The notes below the pieces were generated by a model. That model was not told where the DNA came from, did not search any database, and worked only from the letters and a program-made list of their open reading frames with translations. Source: Fasciolopsis buskii (lineage: Eukaryota; Platyhelminthes; Trematoda; Plagiorchiida; Fasciolidae). From it: DNA of 64,000 bases. This document shows positions 1 to 12,974 of the stretch, piece after piece (position 1 is the first letter of the stretch; every line of letters begins with the position of its first letter). The DNA lies in NCBI GenBank assembly GCA_008360955.1, contig LUCM01010088.1, forward strand, positions 17,684-81,683, in the 5' to 3' direction. The position numbers were made by a program, and so were the translations under genes.

Positions 1-1400
1 GATTACCATCCTAGTCACTGTGTGAGACTAAGAAAAAGATCCAACAAAAATCCTGCCCGCTCCCGATGCAATTCCAAGACAAAAAAGTCGCCGAGGCATT
101 CATAAGGAAGAAAAATGCCATCGCTGTGAACACCCTGTACAAACCTATAAGGATTGCGGAGGATAAAACACCGCTCCAACTTGAGGTACTTGGTCTCCAA
201 AAACGGAGCAACCCGCCTCCCCCAGCGTGCAAACCGTTAGCTCCCCTGCTATCCTCCCACATCACCAAACCCATGTTCACCATCATAAACCCGAAAACTC
301 CTTCTTAAACATGAAGTTGACCTAGATAAGTCACTCCCCTCACCTCCCATCCAACCTCCACGTAAAAATTGCACCTTGAACCATCCACTTCAGGCTGCAA
401 GTCCCCACTGCAGTCATCTACAACCCCATCTTCAAAATCCCAGCAGAAGTCTCCAAATGAGGCGGTCGGTATGGTTGGAGCATCCAGTCTGCCTACTCTA
501 GCCGCCAGCCCTAAAGCTGGTCCTATTGTTTCTCTCACCCTTAGACCCCAAACCACCCAATACACCTCAAATTTGTTACAGAAATGTACGCTACTGGTGC
601 TATCTATGCCCAAGAGGCAACAACGCGCACCTCGTATCACACAAATAAGAAACGCTGACCCGAATTTCAGCACCACTTTAGTAAACAAACTAACAATTCC
701 TGGAACGTCATACGCACGAAGATATCTAAGGCAGACTAGTTCCGTCAAGCCCTCTGGTTTCCACCTTTCACACCCCGCAACAGCTACCCAGTTTCCCTTA
801 CATGGATAACCATTTGGCCTAACTCGTATCCCCCTCCACTTACTATGGATACCGTCAGGTACCACTCCATCCCGCTGCACCTAGCCCAACAGTAAACCCA
901 ATGATGCAACCCAACATACAAAGGAACAAACTGTATTTCAAACTCGGATACCATGTGAACTATAGATCAAGTTTATCTGCTCCCCTGATAACTGGTATCT
1001 CCCATATACCCCTAACACGTCCCCATTTTCACAACTCTGTGCCGCTTTTACCAAACCCTTTTTCCCCCTAAACTACCCTATCCTGCCCTACTTCCCATGC
1101 TAATGGCTCACCCTACTCTCCCTATGTGACTGAATGTGCGACAGCGAACATGACCACGTCGCAAATGTCCCGCGTGACTGAAGGCAACGTGGACGGATTA
1201 CATTCTCCCGGCCCACGAGTGAACAAGCCACCAGAAGTCATGCCAAAGTCGCCTGACGGGTCATCTAACGTCCGCTTCCAGCCATGTTGCCCTGGGCCGA
1301 CGATTTCCCATTCAAATAGTGCAACACCTCCGGATAAAGGAGTCCACAAAGGAAACAAAATTGGCTGAAACTAAGAAAGTTGACGCTACCCAAGTCGGTT
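1..1400 (+). other. C-rich, G-poor stretch, possible 5' part of LINE
   Basis: The top strand is strongly rich in C and poor in G from about 300 to 1,370. It lies directly upstream of a recognisable LINE endonuclease on the same strand. An open frame at 366-809 and another at 1126-1368 are rich in Pro, Ser and Thr. Neither contains a motif I can assign. The position suggests a decayed ORF1 or 5' leader of the LINE that follows, but that is inference from position and composition only. No other gene is visible here. Confidence 0.3.
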
Positions 1401-1439
1401 AACAAAGAAGAAACCGAGCTTTATTCACCATGACACCAA

Positions 1440-2660
1440 TCGGTGGAAAGGAATTTTCGGGGGAATTGTCGCTTCTATTGTTAAATGCTCGCTCCATGTT
1501 GAGGAAAATTAAATATTCCCGTCTTTTTACACTCTCGTCAAACTTTGATTTCATACTTATCACCTAAACATGGGGCAATAACCACACTCTTGACAACGCC
1601 ATAATAATTCTACCTGGGTGTGATCACTTGCCTCTGAGGTCTTCATTTACATTGCCCCTCATGAATAGGCACCACTCAAATAAACTAAGGTCGTATTCAA
1701 GAGCTGTCTGGAATTGTCTGCCTACTCTAGCTATTAATCCAAATAGGGACGCATTTTTTCTATCAACAGAAGTGCAACAGGCCGCTAATCAGTTTTGCTC
1801 CAACCTGCACAAGTGCCTTGATTTCATTACTCCGTCCAACACACTAAGCATGCCGCCCGAAAGAACTTAACGTAATCGAGCAAAATGTAAGATCGCTGAA
1901 CTGCAGTGGGCCTTTTATAAGACCAGAGATTTTTCGTCGTTTCTGCAAATAGGTCGATTAACTAAAACCCTTGAAACACTACTGGACCACAGAAGCAAAG
2001 AGCAGTGACTGGAAGCTCTAAACCAGACAAACCCAAACGCAGCATCGGCAAAACTGCTTAAAGGCAAAACTACTTCTGGGTCCTCAGCTACTCAAGTTCC
2101 GTGTAGCATTCGAAACAACAAATATGTAAGCAACCCACAGGAGATTGCACAATCTTTTGGTGAATTCTTTGCATCTGCTCAAGTAAACGATAACAGTCCC
2201 CTTACCCCATGCCAATCTCGCTCGACTACAGAGTCGGACTCAACAGTTGTATTTTTTCCGAAGGACGTTGTCGACCTGTTGGTAAAACCAAAAGTGGCTA
2301 CCACTCTGGACCTGATTCATTGTCTCAGGCTTCCTTTGCCTTAGGTAGGAGCGATATCCCAATTTTGTTAGCAAATATCTTCAACTTATCCATTCAGTGC
2401 TGCACCTTCCCGTCACAGTGGAAAACCTCTGTGATTATACCCGTTCACAAAATGGGACACACGCTATGACCCTGCAAACTATCGCCAAATAAACCACGCC
2501 CCTATAATTTCCAGGATCATGTAGCGCCTGAGTTGAGAAGCGATCTGTATGGCACCCACTGGGACATATATTTATTAATCGGTGCCAGACAGGCTTTCTG
2601 TCGCAAGAAATCCTCGAACTTTTGCTTGACGTTGACTGCCTGAAACCTACCACTAAGGGC
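1440..2660 (+). mobile_element. Decayed CR1/jockey-like LINE: endonuclease and RT fragments
   Basis: Around 1472-1640 the + strand encodes LLLLNARSMLRKI followed by FDFILIT, a stop and TW. This is the start of an apurinic-endonuclease domain of the NARS...I(T)ETW type found in CR1/jockey LINEs. At 2209-2470 it encodes GPDSL, then PSQWKTSVIIPVHK, matching the reverse-transcriptase finger region (GPDGI...FP..WK...V.PI.KKG). The segment after that (to about 2650) resembles the ...Q.GFL... block. Stops and frameshifts separate all the pieces, so the copy is dead. The YADD box is not recognisable downstream, though weak RT-thumb-like similarity occurs at 3,480-3,700. Family identity is from motif recall, not a search. 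Confidence 0.75.
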
Positions 2661-4080
2661 CTGACGCGACGCTTGGAGGTGTGACTTACTGCTATTTGCT
2701 TCTATTTAAGGCAAATGAACCGAAAGGCTTTTCCGATCAGAGTAAAATCCGACCAGCTTCGTAAGTAAAATGGCATCGCTACAGTTAGTTTTGAATTCAT
2801 GACTGCTTGACCGGGAGTTACGTGTTTTGAATTCCTGTATTTGTCATTTTAGAAATAAAACAGTAATGAATAGCAATGTAAATGGCCTATACATCTGAAC
2901 CTAGATGAGCGTACAGGGCGTGTTGTGATCAAGGCATGAGCTTCTGGGCTCACCACTCGTTCCTGTTTTACAGCGTCTAAATGGAAAATGTACTTCGATG
3001 TTAATCAGAAAGCGGACGACCGTCCTGTTTCTTCTAGCAAGATCTGATATGCAAAGTTTGTAGTATTATCGCTTTGTTCGCTCTTGGAAGCCTAGAATCA
3101 ACCCGATACTTTACCATTTCTTAACTAAAAGACGCTCATTGCGTCTAACTGCAATCTCATTGTGTAGAACGAGCTGTGCTGATTGAACTTCTCCGCCTGA
3201 TAGAAAAGCAGCATCCTGGGGGTACAAATGCGCTAGTAACGATCTCCAAGAGGATTTCAAGTTAATGGAAACCCAACCAGTCCCTGCTAGATTGGGTGAT
3301 GTTCAGGAAAGCCTAGTCTAATGTGTCTGCACTTGCCCTATAGTAAGGGCCTGCTCGAGCATGCTCCGCGCACAAAGTGTTGGCGAGGGGTAAATAAGTT
3401 AGTGGGCTGTCAACATCTCGGACCTGACATTGGATACGAAAGCAACCTACCAGCTTTGTTGGAACCTCGCGTATAGACCCATTCTGTGAGTACTGCTCTC
3501 TCAATCTGCCCCAACATTGAGCAATGCCGCGAGCAGAGTGGTGCGATTCGTATAGAACGCGTCCCAGCCAGGGCAGTTGCCAAATGCCAGTCGTGACTTG
3601 GGCGTAGTCTGCTGACAGCTTCTAATTTACATGGAAAACGCGGTGAATACATCCTTGATTTCCAGGCGGAATTTAATGCAATCCATAGTGCATGCTATCT
3701 TTGTATGTCGACTATTGATTGTAATATCAGCAGTCGGTGTATGTCCCTGTGCCGTTCTCAATCAAATACCTGGCTCATTTTCCTTGACTCATAGCGGGAG
3801 CGGATCCCTCTTGCCAAAGTACGGGCTCAATCTGTTTGCTCATTTAGCGCAAGACGTATCCCAAGCACTGGATTAGCCAGCCCACACCCGTGTTAAATGG
3901 TATTTAATCTTATATAAAAAAAGGAAAACATACAATTTCTCGGGCCTACCTTGCGCCTATCGTAACTTTGCTTCTCTGATGGCTGCTTCGTAGATTGTTC
4001 CGCTTCTTAATCTCTCGCAGGTTGGCTAGCTAGGCAGACTGCCGCCGTCTTTTTCTCTATTTCCAGGCCTTGTAGTCCTG
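2660..4080. other. Probable decayed LINE tail; no gene
   Basis: The + strand around 3,480-3,700 weakly resembles the C-terminal (thumb) part of a CR1-type reverse transcriptase, in several frames. It would sit at the right place downstream of the LINE above. No catalytic motif is present. Nothing else is recognisable in this stretch. Confidence 0.25.
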
Positions 4081-4560
4081 TTTCGATGGAAACACTTACC
4101 CATGGTCTGGCAATTAATCGGTCCTGGCAGGAGACGGATATGTCTGTCCTTACCCTACCATATTCTGACTTCCTTCTTTCCCACACCACGGGTACACCGG
4201 CGTTACCCGCAACAGTGCGGGAGCGCGGTCCAATATCCCACCGCCTTGGCCGGCGCACATCGGCGGTGCAGCTCCGCACTGGCAAGCGGTGTGAGGGTGG
4301 CAACTGGTTGGCGGAATACAACCTCCGTGTTCGAATTCTCTCAAACGGAATGTTTGTTTCAAGGTTTCGTGGCAAACCTCCGTTGAGCCCCACCCATCAG
4401 CACTATCTTGGTAAAACTGGCACTGTGGCTCATAAGTATAGGATGCACCCACTTTGGTACTGCTACCTGTTGCTCCTTCCCAGAATTCTTCTGCCGAATC
4501 ATCGCAAAACGGACTCACGAAATGGGCCATGTATTTTCATTGGCATTCGGATATAAACTG
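4080..4560. other. GC-rich island with overlapping open frames
   Basis: This block is visibly richer in G and C than its surroundings. It is open in several overlapping frames: + strand 4086-4556 (156 codons) and 4102-4386, and - strand 4007-4393 and 4150-4530. Simultaneous openness in several frames is what high GC alone produces. I recognise no domain in any of them and see no splice context that picks one. It may be an exon or a repeat fragment. Confidence 0.25.
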
Positions 4561-6330
4561 ACGTTCACAATGCCTAGTTGACATCGCTAAGAACAGCTGA
4601 GGACCGTCATTTTTTCATCAACCTTATTCGGGTCTGTGCGGTATTTCGGCAACAGACCGTATGCTTGCTGGACAACAATTCTTCACACCGATCGCACGAG
4701 ACGGTTCGCCCACGATTTTGACTTCAGGCTCTTCTTCTTCTTGTCAAAAACGCCAACCTTCATCCCTTACACTGAAGCCTGAATATCTAATGAGCCTCAA
4801 TAAATTGCTTGAAACATATCTCCATAGTATTAGCATTACGATGCCCACGAATTCCATCCATTGCTTAACGGACTGTGTCTTTCAGATTTTTCGTGTTTTA
4901 TGCTGCTTTTTTGATAACCATCCTGGCTTTGACTCATCTCCATTCCGTTATCACATTCATGATTGGACCCCCTCGCAACCCATATGATTCTCTTAATTAT
5001 CGAGTATCCAGGCTCACAGGCGGCGACAGTCATTGCCCTCCAGCCATATTTTGCGTCCGCGCTGCGCACCCTTGCTGCATTCAAGACTAAGTATTACTCG
5101 CAGTGCAGAACGTGCAATCAGCCACAGAAAATTCTTGAAATCAAAAGAAAATTGCGAAAACAATTGTTCAGCTTTGATTTTAAAGACCTCGAGACCACCG
5201 TGGTTCAGGTGAAAACACATTGCACGTATTATGGATTCTTCGAATGAAAAACGACACTTGCGAGTGGTAACTTTTGGTTTCTGTTCTCCATGCTCTGCAG
5301 TGTGCTTTCTTGCAGTCAAATTTTTATATTTCCTTGCGCAAGACTCTCGTATGTCGAGAAATATATAAAAACGAACATCTTTCGAATTACTTAAAGGTGC
5401 TCTCATCCCCTCTCCCTTCGATTTATATTGTTCGTATTTGCTATGCATCATCTATCAAACGCTTGATCCTGCCATGCGCATGCATCTTGCAAATCGAGCA
5501 ATATACATTACGAGCAACGGGAATAAGGTAATTGGATGGAATTGGTGAAAACCAAGCGGACGCGGCAATTTTGTGATATGGCAAATTTTTTGAGCAAACA
5601 AGTTGCACAAAAATGCTGAGGGTGAAGGAGGATTGTCAAGATTTTATCAAACCATCTGGAGGAAATTTATGAAGCTTTTGAAGTGGAAACTTCGCAAAAA
5701 TAAGTGATTAAGGTAGGAACATGGTTTAGTCAATACGGATGTCGGCAAGCTGTACTGGAAGTGGTTGGTTAGCGAAGACATTATGTGTAATACAGCGTTT
5801 TCCGTTAAGACTCAATAGCTCAAGAGATGTACCTTATGCTGGTCATTTTTGCTGCCCCAAGCTTTTTGATTTTAATCGGCAGTAACGGTTGGGAAAATAT
5901 GAGGACTGCGCAAAGCCGTTCCGGAGGCGAGTAAGCAATGGCGGTTTATTCCAACTGCAAAGATCGCGAGTGTGAAGAATATTTCAATGCGATAATCGGG
6001 CGTAGTATTTTGGGTTAAAGGGGCCAGAAATCAAACGCCAGTTCTGGCTAACAGGTTCCTGACAGGATTAATAGGATGACTGATTTGGAATCGCCATTAA
6101 GAGGAAGGAAGCGCAGCAGCGCGTCTACTCTGGGTGCAAGGCCTGGAGAACGCCCATCGACAGAGAAGTAAGCCTGGTCTTGGGCTTCCAGTTGGAAAGT
6201 AGGCTGGGTCTATTTTTGGCAATCGCCTACAAAATACCTCCAACATGGTGCATCTATTCCTTAAAATGTGGTAGCTGGAATTGAGCTACGGTAGCAGTTT
6301 CATGCGTAGTTGGAGGTTTGAAGCTACCAA
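4560..6330. other. No recognisable gene
   Basis: Short overlapping open frames occur on both strands, for example - strand 5014-5451. None has a recognisable domain, a signal peptide or convincing splice borders. I see nothing supportable here. Confidence 0.4.
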
Positions 6331-7460
6331 GAACGCCGAAATTCAGCCGTTGCCACCAAGTGGAAGAGGATAAGATGACATGAAGGGCGAGAAGTACACA
6401 GGCTGAAGGTGTTTAAAATCAAGGAATGTGATGAGAGCATGGATCGGTCAGGAAGTAACGGTTGAACGTTTTCCGTCAGCCACATTGGGAAAAACGCAAG
6501 GGGTAGTTGCCGCTGGTGAGAAGAGTACTTTACTACAAGGAGGGTCAAAGAGTGCATTAGCGGGACGTGCGTGTAGTTATCTTTTACGAAGTGGATACGG
6601 GGGACTGCCAGCGTCGTGCACGGCGTTTGTAGTAGAGTGGAACATCTGTTGCGCAAAGATTAGAAGAAATGTAAAGGTTTGATGTTTGAACTCAATGATA
6701 GCCATGATGGTTTCATAGTCCAAGCAGCTGCCATCTGGCCCTGTATTTAGGCTAAATAAAGACCTCGGGGATTTCCTAAGTGAATCGCTCGGCTGCACAT
6801 TCTCAATTGAAATTCGATCGACTTTGCGCATATGTCTGAAGATAATCGGGCAGTACTCAAGGTGGGGCCCAGTATGGGACTTGACGGTGATAATTCTGCA
6901 GTAGTGAGTGTGGAATGCCCTTAAGATCATCGTGGCGGTTCTTTTAGCTACAGCGGTCTGATGGTGAGATTGCCCTTGGAAGCTGAAAGAGCAGGAGTAT
7001 TATAACCCTAAGTCCTTAACTGTCTGTGACACAAGAATTGGCATGCCGTTTATGGGTAGGGCGCCCGGAGGAACATGGAATTTATATGGTATTAGAGAAC
7101 TTTTGTCAGCAGAGAACTTCATAAGCCACTTGGGACACCGGTTGTCAAGGGACTCTTGGTCTTCGTTGATGAGTGCAAGCGTTGAGCCAAATGAAGCAGT
7201 CTCGAAAGAGTAGACTCTTTAATGTCATCGGGAGACAAGAATGGTATGCCATGACAAAACATATCATTAAGCTATACCAGGAATACGAGAGGATCTAGGA
7301 TGCTCCCCCGAATGACCCCACGGATAATAGCACAGGGCTGGGAAAAACAGCGGCTAATATTGATTACCTGAAGGCGATCGGAATGTTTGATATTTCGGCC
7401 GTCTTGACATCTTCCGATGCTCTTCATTAGAATGTTGCGTTTCAGATGCGCAGTGCTGGT
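6330..7460 (-). mobile_element. Decayed CR1-like LINE, RT palm to C-terminus
   Basis: On the minus strand at about 7,320-7,275 the translation reads RGVIRGSILDPLVFLV, the classic G(V)PQGS.LGPLLFL.Y.ND block of CR1/jockey reverse transcriptases. It continues with SLDNRCPKWLMKFSADK at about 7,160-7,110 (CR1 consensus LDNW..KWLMKFN..KC). Next come KDLGL-like residues and TMILRAFHTHYCRI with HLEYCPIIFRHMRK at 6,930-6,820, matching the conserved ...I.RAF......P.LEYC...W segment. The C-terminal region extends to about 6,330. Several frameshifts and stops break it, so it is non-functional. The endonuclease half is missing or beyond recognition. Confidence 0.8.
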
Positions 7461-10250
7461 TTATTTAAACGCTGAACAATGTGCCAAACGTTACTTAAGT
7501 TAATCTTCTGGTAAAAACGTGCATTCATTACTGATCCATTTGTTTGATTTCATCCTTTAGATATATGCTCCTCGCCGCTGCCACACTTGCTCTTGCAACC
7601 CGGCATGTCTCTCAGGGTTCTGCCGAAACAAACTGCGTCTACTTAATCAATCTATGTCCTAAAACGGATCTTTCATAAAAAAAGCACGTGGGTCACGGGG
7701 TACCAAAACAGTTGCTGTCAAAACTGCTCAGGGTGTGCATGCAAGTAACATTCCAGGCGTTGAAAAACATGCGCAAGTTAAAGCACCGAACTCACTTCCA
7801 GGGCAGTGATCTCACTAATTGAAATACAAATTGTTTTTCGAAATATTACCGTTAGCCATTCGTTACAGCATGATAACAACCTCTGAAACCGCATTTATAT
7901 TGGCTTGGTAATCGATCATTGTCCAGTTTGAGAGAGACCACACTGGTCATAAACCGTTCTGTCATCCTGAAAACCGGTTCAAGCCTCAGCGAAAAGTATG
8001 CATTGCCCCTGATTTTTTATGGTATATTTCATTGGAACCACATGAGCTGTTGTGGAATCTATCAGCTTTCTCCTGCAACTAAAGGAAAAAAGTGTTACCT
8101 TCGTTTTGGAGAATGCAAACATCAACGATCTCCTGAACAATCGACGGATTGGGTCTGTCGGGAGCTGGAGGATTCCTTGTGCCCAGAAGCCGAGCAGTGT
8201 TTTTATTTGCTTAATCGTATCTATCTTTGCTCTCATCCTGATCCACGGGAGCCAATCGCCCTTGATGACCATGGACTAATGCCAACCTGGCATCTGAAAC
8301 TTTCGCCCTATGGGCATTGCGTGGTTAGTTCGTGTGAATTGTTCCCAACAAGCATCTATTGAATCAGTTGCTACAGTAGATTCTTGAGAGCAGATATGCT
8401 TCCGTTTTAAGAATGTTCACTTCTGTACTCCTTTTTGGTCAATGTGCATCAGCTTTGGACAGTTCGATGGATTTTGCATCCCGTTTCTTCCGGATTTTCA
8501 TGAGCTCCTGATCGAACCGGTGGCCTCCCAACGGTTGGAATGGCTCTGTTCTCGGAGGTCTTAATCGGCTTGTTAGGTAACTGCTAAAGTCATTAGAACC
8601 GATGCTTCACCGATACCATATATGCCTATCGGTTCTCCACTCCCCATAAAAGCTAGATCACCCATTTTCTGAAGGTGGATGCGCAACAGGTTGTGCCCAG
8701 TGTCTCCTCGGAGTTCAGTAGTAGCCCATTTGCCCAACATTTGAACTTTTAATGGTCACCTGATTCCATGTGTGGTGGCACTTGCGTGGACGGATGTCTG
8801 ATTCCCGTCGGGTAAAACAGGCTTCAATGCGGGAAGCCCCAAATGTAAACTTAAAGGCTCCGAAACACATTGATATAATATTGGTTAATGCAATGTGATG
8901 TAGAGCAGAATCATTCGATGGAATGCGAGCGGCATTTGTGTTCTAGGGAGTGCATGTATCTATGACGATGTCCAGGGCCGAATGGTAGCATCATGAAGGT
9001 GGGCAACACTGAAAATTAGTTCGTGGCACCTTGCGTATCACCGTCATTCCGGGTGCCGGTAGTTGGATTGTCTAGCCTAGGACTGGGAGACCTTCTCGAA
9101 AATTTATTTGTTTGTTTGCGCGTCATGGAGCTTCGTGCATGCCACCTAATTCAATCTGTTGGAATTTTGCTGTGGCCTGGGCGTAGAGCCAAAAATTCTG
9201 GACCATGGCTTTGTGTGAGCAGATTCAAACATGACCGAAGTAACATCGGATGAAAGTTGTTGCACCAGACATGTTTCTTCATGCTTTTTGCTAGAAGATA
9301 TGGCCGTATCCTCCAGAAGCCCTAATGCGATTTTCTTCATACGCGCAAATTTTCTGTGGCCACCATTATATATTATTCACTTATCACTAGTTGATCACTA
9401 TATTATTACGTAAAATAGGGGCTGTAGCGTGCAACCGAGGAGACGACATGGCATGTTACTGTGGATGAAAAAGTGGACCCTACCCACTTTTAACTGGTTT
9501 ACCGTGCTCGCTCGCAGCGAAAAATGTATGAGCACACCCAAATATGCTCATAACTCATGGTTGGACCGTCTTCATTAATGAGGCGATGAAAGAATTGCTG
9601 GCTAATATGAATCTCCAACCCACCTGGCTTCTCCAGAAGACCTCCAACATGGATAAGGTTTTACGGTTTGACTCGGCCATTTCTGCACGCACCAACAGTC
9701 GATTCACCTTGTTGGTGCTACTGAAACCACCGCTTGTTGGGCCCGAGCCGGAGATTACTTGGATTGAGTGTTTTTGGGAGCAGCCCGAAAATTCCAAGCC
9801 ATTGGATGTTCTCCAGTGGCTCTCCGTTTGTTTAGCTCAGTTGTCAGAATTGAGACCAGTTGGACCGGAAGGCTGACCGAAGCAGACTGGATTCCCTTTC
9901 AGATAGTGCAAAACATGACTAGAGAAAACCATCCTAAAATAAATTTTTATCAGAAATGCCGAGGTCACTTTTGTCCAGAGGAATTTGATGCCTTGACTCA
10001 CAATGGTGGTTGCTTCGGAATTTGCTTGATCGCATTCAAAGTGCAATTTGGACACAGGCTACTGTGTTACCCGCGTCAACTGCATGCGTGCTTTTGCGCA
10101 GTGACGTATGGGTATTGACGGAACATCCATCCCCGCAAAACGGCCATGTTTTGCGGGCATTTAACTCACTGAACGCAACTTATCCAACCGCGATAACTGA
10201 TAAATACCAACTGTCCATCCCGAGATAACTGGTAACGGTTGGTTTTAAAT
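7460..10250. other. No assignable gene; a few open frames
   Basis: Open frames of 75-147 codons lie at 7919-8362 and 8052-8279 (+, overlapping in different frames; the second ends in a hydrophobic stretch). Others lie at 9544-9876 and 9768-10118 (+) and 9555-9797 (-). Several begin at TTG or CTG rather than ATG. None shows a domain I recognise. They could be exons or old transposon sequence, and the lengths are within chance expectation. Confidence 0.3.
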
Positions 10251-10479
10251 GCCAGCTGTTATTAGTTTGCAACGTGTTGAAAAAGTGATGAATGAGAAGG
10301 AGCGAAGCTAGGCGGATAACATTGATGGTAGTTTGTACAGAAAAATAAAAAGCGTCTTTTTAGCATGCCAAACACGTAAAAAGTATTGGCTGTAATGGTG
10401 AAAATGACATTTTTGTGCTGCGTATTTTCGTTTAATGGCTGGGAAATAGAAAATGTATAGAAATATTTGTTTGCCCGAG

Positions 10480-11130
10480 GATTGTGAAGATGTCTGCCTG
10501 TGTATGATTTAAATATATATATATACATGTGCGCCAGGGTGGTGTAACATTTATATACATTTTTGCTCCATAATCCTCACATAAATTTAGTTTGACGAGT
10601 TTATGCGTTTAACTATTTCGCAAATCTATTTTAAATGGCAAATATGTGTATGTGTATATGTACATATATATATGTCTATATGTACATATAGAAATATATG
10701 TGTATAAATAGGTAGATGTGCATTTATATGTATTTAAATAAGTGTGCACCGGAAAGAACTAGCGTATGGCAAATTATCTGGTACCTATTTTGGACATGCT
10801 GATAGCGGTACGTAATGAATCTATATACGTATATGTTTAGGGTAGACACATACGTATATGAATTTATATATATATATATAAATCTTGATAAATAAATCTA
10901 TGTATATGTCCACTATACCTTGTTGCATCGACATGTACGATTTACGTATTAAATAAATGCTCATGAACATTTGTTGCCCCATATTGGAAGTCTATATATA
11001 CATATATCCTTACAGCAATTAATGCCTACGCATGCAGTGATTTCCTAATCTGAAAATATATGCATATATCCATTGAACCCTTAATCGTACGATATTACAT
11101 ATATTGCAGTTTGCCCCGCAAGGTAGTTAT
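10480..11130. repeat. AT-rich simple-sequence block (TA/ATGT repeats)
   Basis: The block is dominated by short runs of alternating TA and by TATATG, TACATA and TGTATA repeats. The clearest runs are near 10,508-10,530, 10,648-10,730 and 10,862-10,882. It is imperfect rather than a clean microsatellite array. No coding signal is present, and this composition can also make assembly unreliable. Confidence 0.8.
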
Positions 11131-12600
11131 ACTAACATTAAATGCCCGACGGAAAAACGTACGACCCCTCTGACAGCCCCGGGCCATGTCTGTCCTTAGT
11201 CAGGTATATATGGCTAACAACGCCTATAAGCATCTCTAGACCAACGCAAGCCTATGTCTGCCTCAGCATGCACCACTTACATTTGCATGCGTATGGTGGA
11301 CTAATTTCACTAATGCTAAACGAACGAGCACCGAAACCCCAACTTTTGTTGCGCACGTGAAAGAAGACTCACGTACAAGCAACCTAATTCACACAATGAA
11401 TTTGTAACAAAATTAACCGATTTTGGAAATCGGTGCCAGTAATCAGATGGTGGTGGCCCCAAAAGCGGCCGTGGTGGCGTTCACGTCAATCCCGTCTCTG
11501 ACGTGGTTTTTGGTTTAAAATAAATTTATACTCAAAATCGCCCGTTTAAACATTAATCAGGTTCGGGAGATTACAATGCACAATAATATTTATTCCATTT
11601 CCATAAAAATTATCTGTTAGCTTCACAGGACCCACTTTTGAACGTGGAAGTTTCGTCACTATCGTGAAGTCATTGGGGTCGCACATTTAATTTTCGTTTG
11701 TGCTTTCAGTGATCAACTCTATAACCAAGCATGGTGGAATTTAAAATTCAATTGCCTTCTGTTTTTCGGATTTGATTTGGCTGTACGTTGCGCAAGAGCT
11801 TTTTATGGTTGATGTGACTGCTGCAGAAGCTTACCATTGCGTTTTTTGGTGCAGTCGCAATAGCAAAATGAAAAAATACCGGAAAGAAACGGTTTCATCT
11901 AGGACACCGATTTCATTGACATCTCTCATAGGACCACGTAAGGCAAAAGAGGCAAAGATTTACGAGGACGGAGTGCGGCATTAGAACGCCACCATTAAAC
12001 CATGTTGTACAAGGTCACAGGTAGCTCGCTCTTCACTTTGGTCCAAAAACTTTTGTTTGCGGAAATGGAAAGCTTCCCTTCAATTTGTCCGGACGCGCGC
12101 CCTCTGTACTGTCCGCTGCAAGAACTTCTCACTTCCGCCTTAAGGGAGCCCAGTTAGCAAGATTAGTGATTTCAAGCCGTGTGCTGCGGAGTTGGTGGAA
12201 CCTGGCCACCACAGATATTTTGTTGTCTGCTCACAAAGTGACGTGATGTGTTAATGGATCCGAGTCAACAGAGGATGTCGTGCTGGCAGAATTTTCCATC
12301 AAAAAATTTCTGTGCCTGGTGTGTCAGCGCGATCCACATAAAAGCCTGAATAATGAATAAAATAAATAAAATAACGAGGGCTGGTGGTCCGCCAAGGACG
12401 AAAAGATCCGAGAAATTGGATGGCACTTTAAAGAATAGCGCAAAAAACTTCGTGAACATACTTTCCGCACTTTGCGGCTGCTGGATTTTTGCAGGAAGAT
12501 TCCCGTGTATCTTATAGTTTTTTGTAATGAGGCAGTGCAATCAGGTGCACTCTTGGCTTCTCGATAGTTTGTTTAAATGTGCCACTTCGTCGTGCTTTGT
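11130..12600. other. No recognisable gene
   Basis: This holds a few short frames only. The minus-strand frame at 12265-12540 contains a hydrophobic run, but that run is encoded by a TTTATT-rich low-complexity patch. I do not treat it as a gene. Confidence 0.4.
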
Positions 12601-12629
12601 AAATAAAGCACTTACAAAAGTTGCCCAAA

Positions 12630-12971
12630 ATGTGTGACCTGGATGTTTATCGAAGAACCAAGCTTCACCTTCCAATGCTTGCTATAGGAATTGCTCTAGT
12701 AATTCTCAGCTGTTTTATCATAACAATGGGAATCGCAAGAGCTCGAGAAGATATCTGGATTGCCGGAATTTTGTTGGCCATTGTTGCTGGTCCACTTTTT
12801 GTGTTTTCACTTCTTTTGTTTTGCATAATCAAAACTGATTCGGGACCAGTTTTCTATAGAAAGCAATATGTTGTTGGGCGGGTCCCATTCCCAGCTTTCA
12901 CCAGCATACCATCCGCGCTCGGTCCAGCGTCTATGAGTCACGCACCGTCGGTTGGTCAAAGTTACCGTTGA
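12630..12971 (+). CDS. Small two-transmembrane protein, function unknown
   Basis: This is a single-exon frame of 113 residues. It starts at the ATG at 12630, nine codons after an in-frame TAA at 12600-12602. Residues 1-13 are polar (MCDLDVYRRTKLH). Residues about 14-35 and 42-67 form two strong hydrophobic segments separated by a short basic/acidic turn (RAREDI). The tail of about 45 residues is Pro/Ser-rich with several Tyr. The layout suggests a small membrane protein with a hairpin topology and both termini on the same side. I do not recognise the family. The two hydrophobic helices and the in-frame stop just before the ATG make it more gene-like than other frames of this length, but there is no independent evidence of expression. 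Introns beyond this exon cannot be excluded. Confidence 0.5.
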   Translation: MCDLDVYRRTKLHLPMLAIGIALVILSCFIITMGIARAREDIWIAGILLAIVAGPLFVFSLLLFCIIKTDSGPVFYRKQYVVGRVPFPAFTSIPSALGPASMSHAPSVGQSYR

Positions 12972-12974
12972 TCG

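Noticed and set aside
4086..4556. A 156-codon frame as a gene
   Set aside because: It lies in a GC-rich island where several frames on both strands are open at once. Nothing distinguishes this one.
12265..12540. Minus-strand frame with a hydrophobic segment
   Set aside because: The hydrophobic run is encoded by a low-complexity TTTATT patch and the rest has no recognisable feature.
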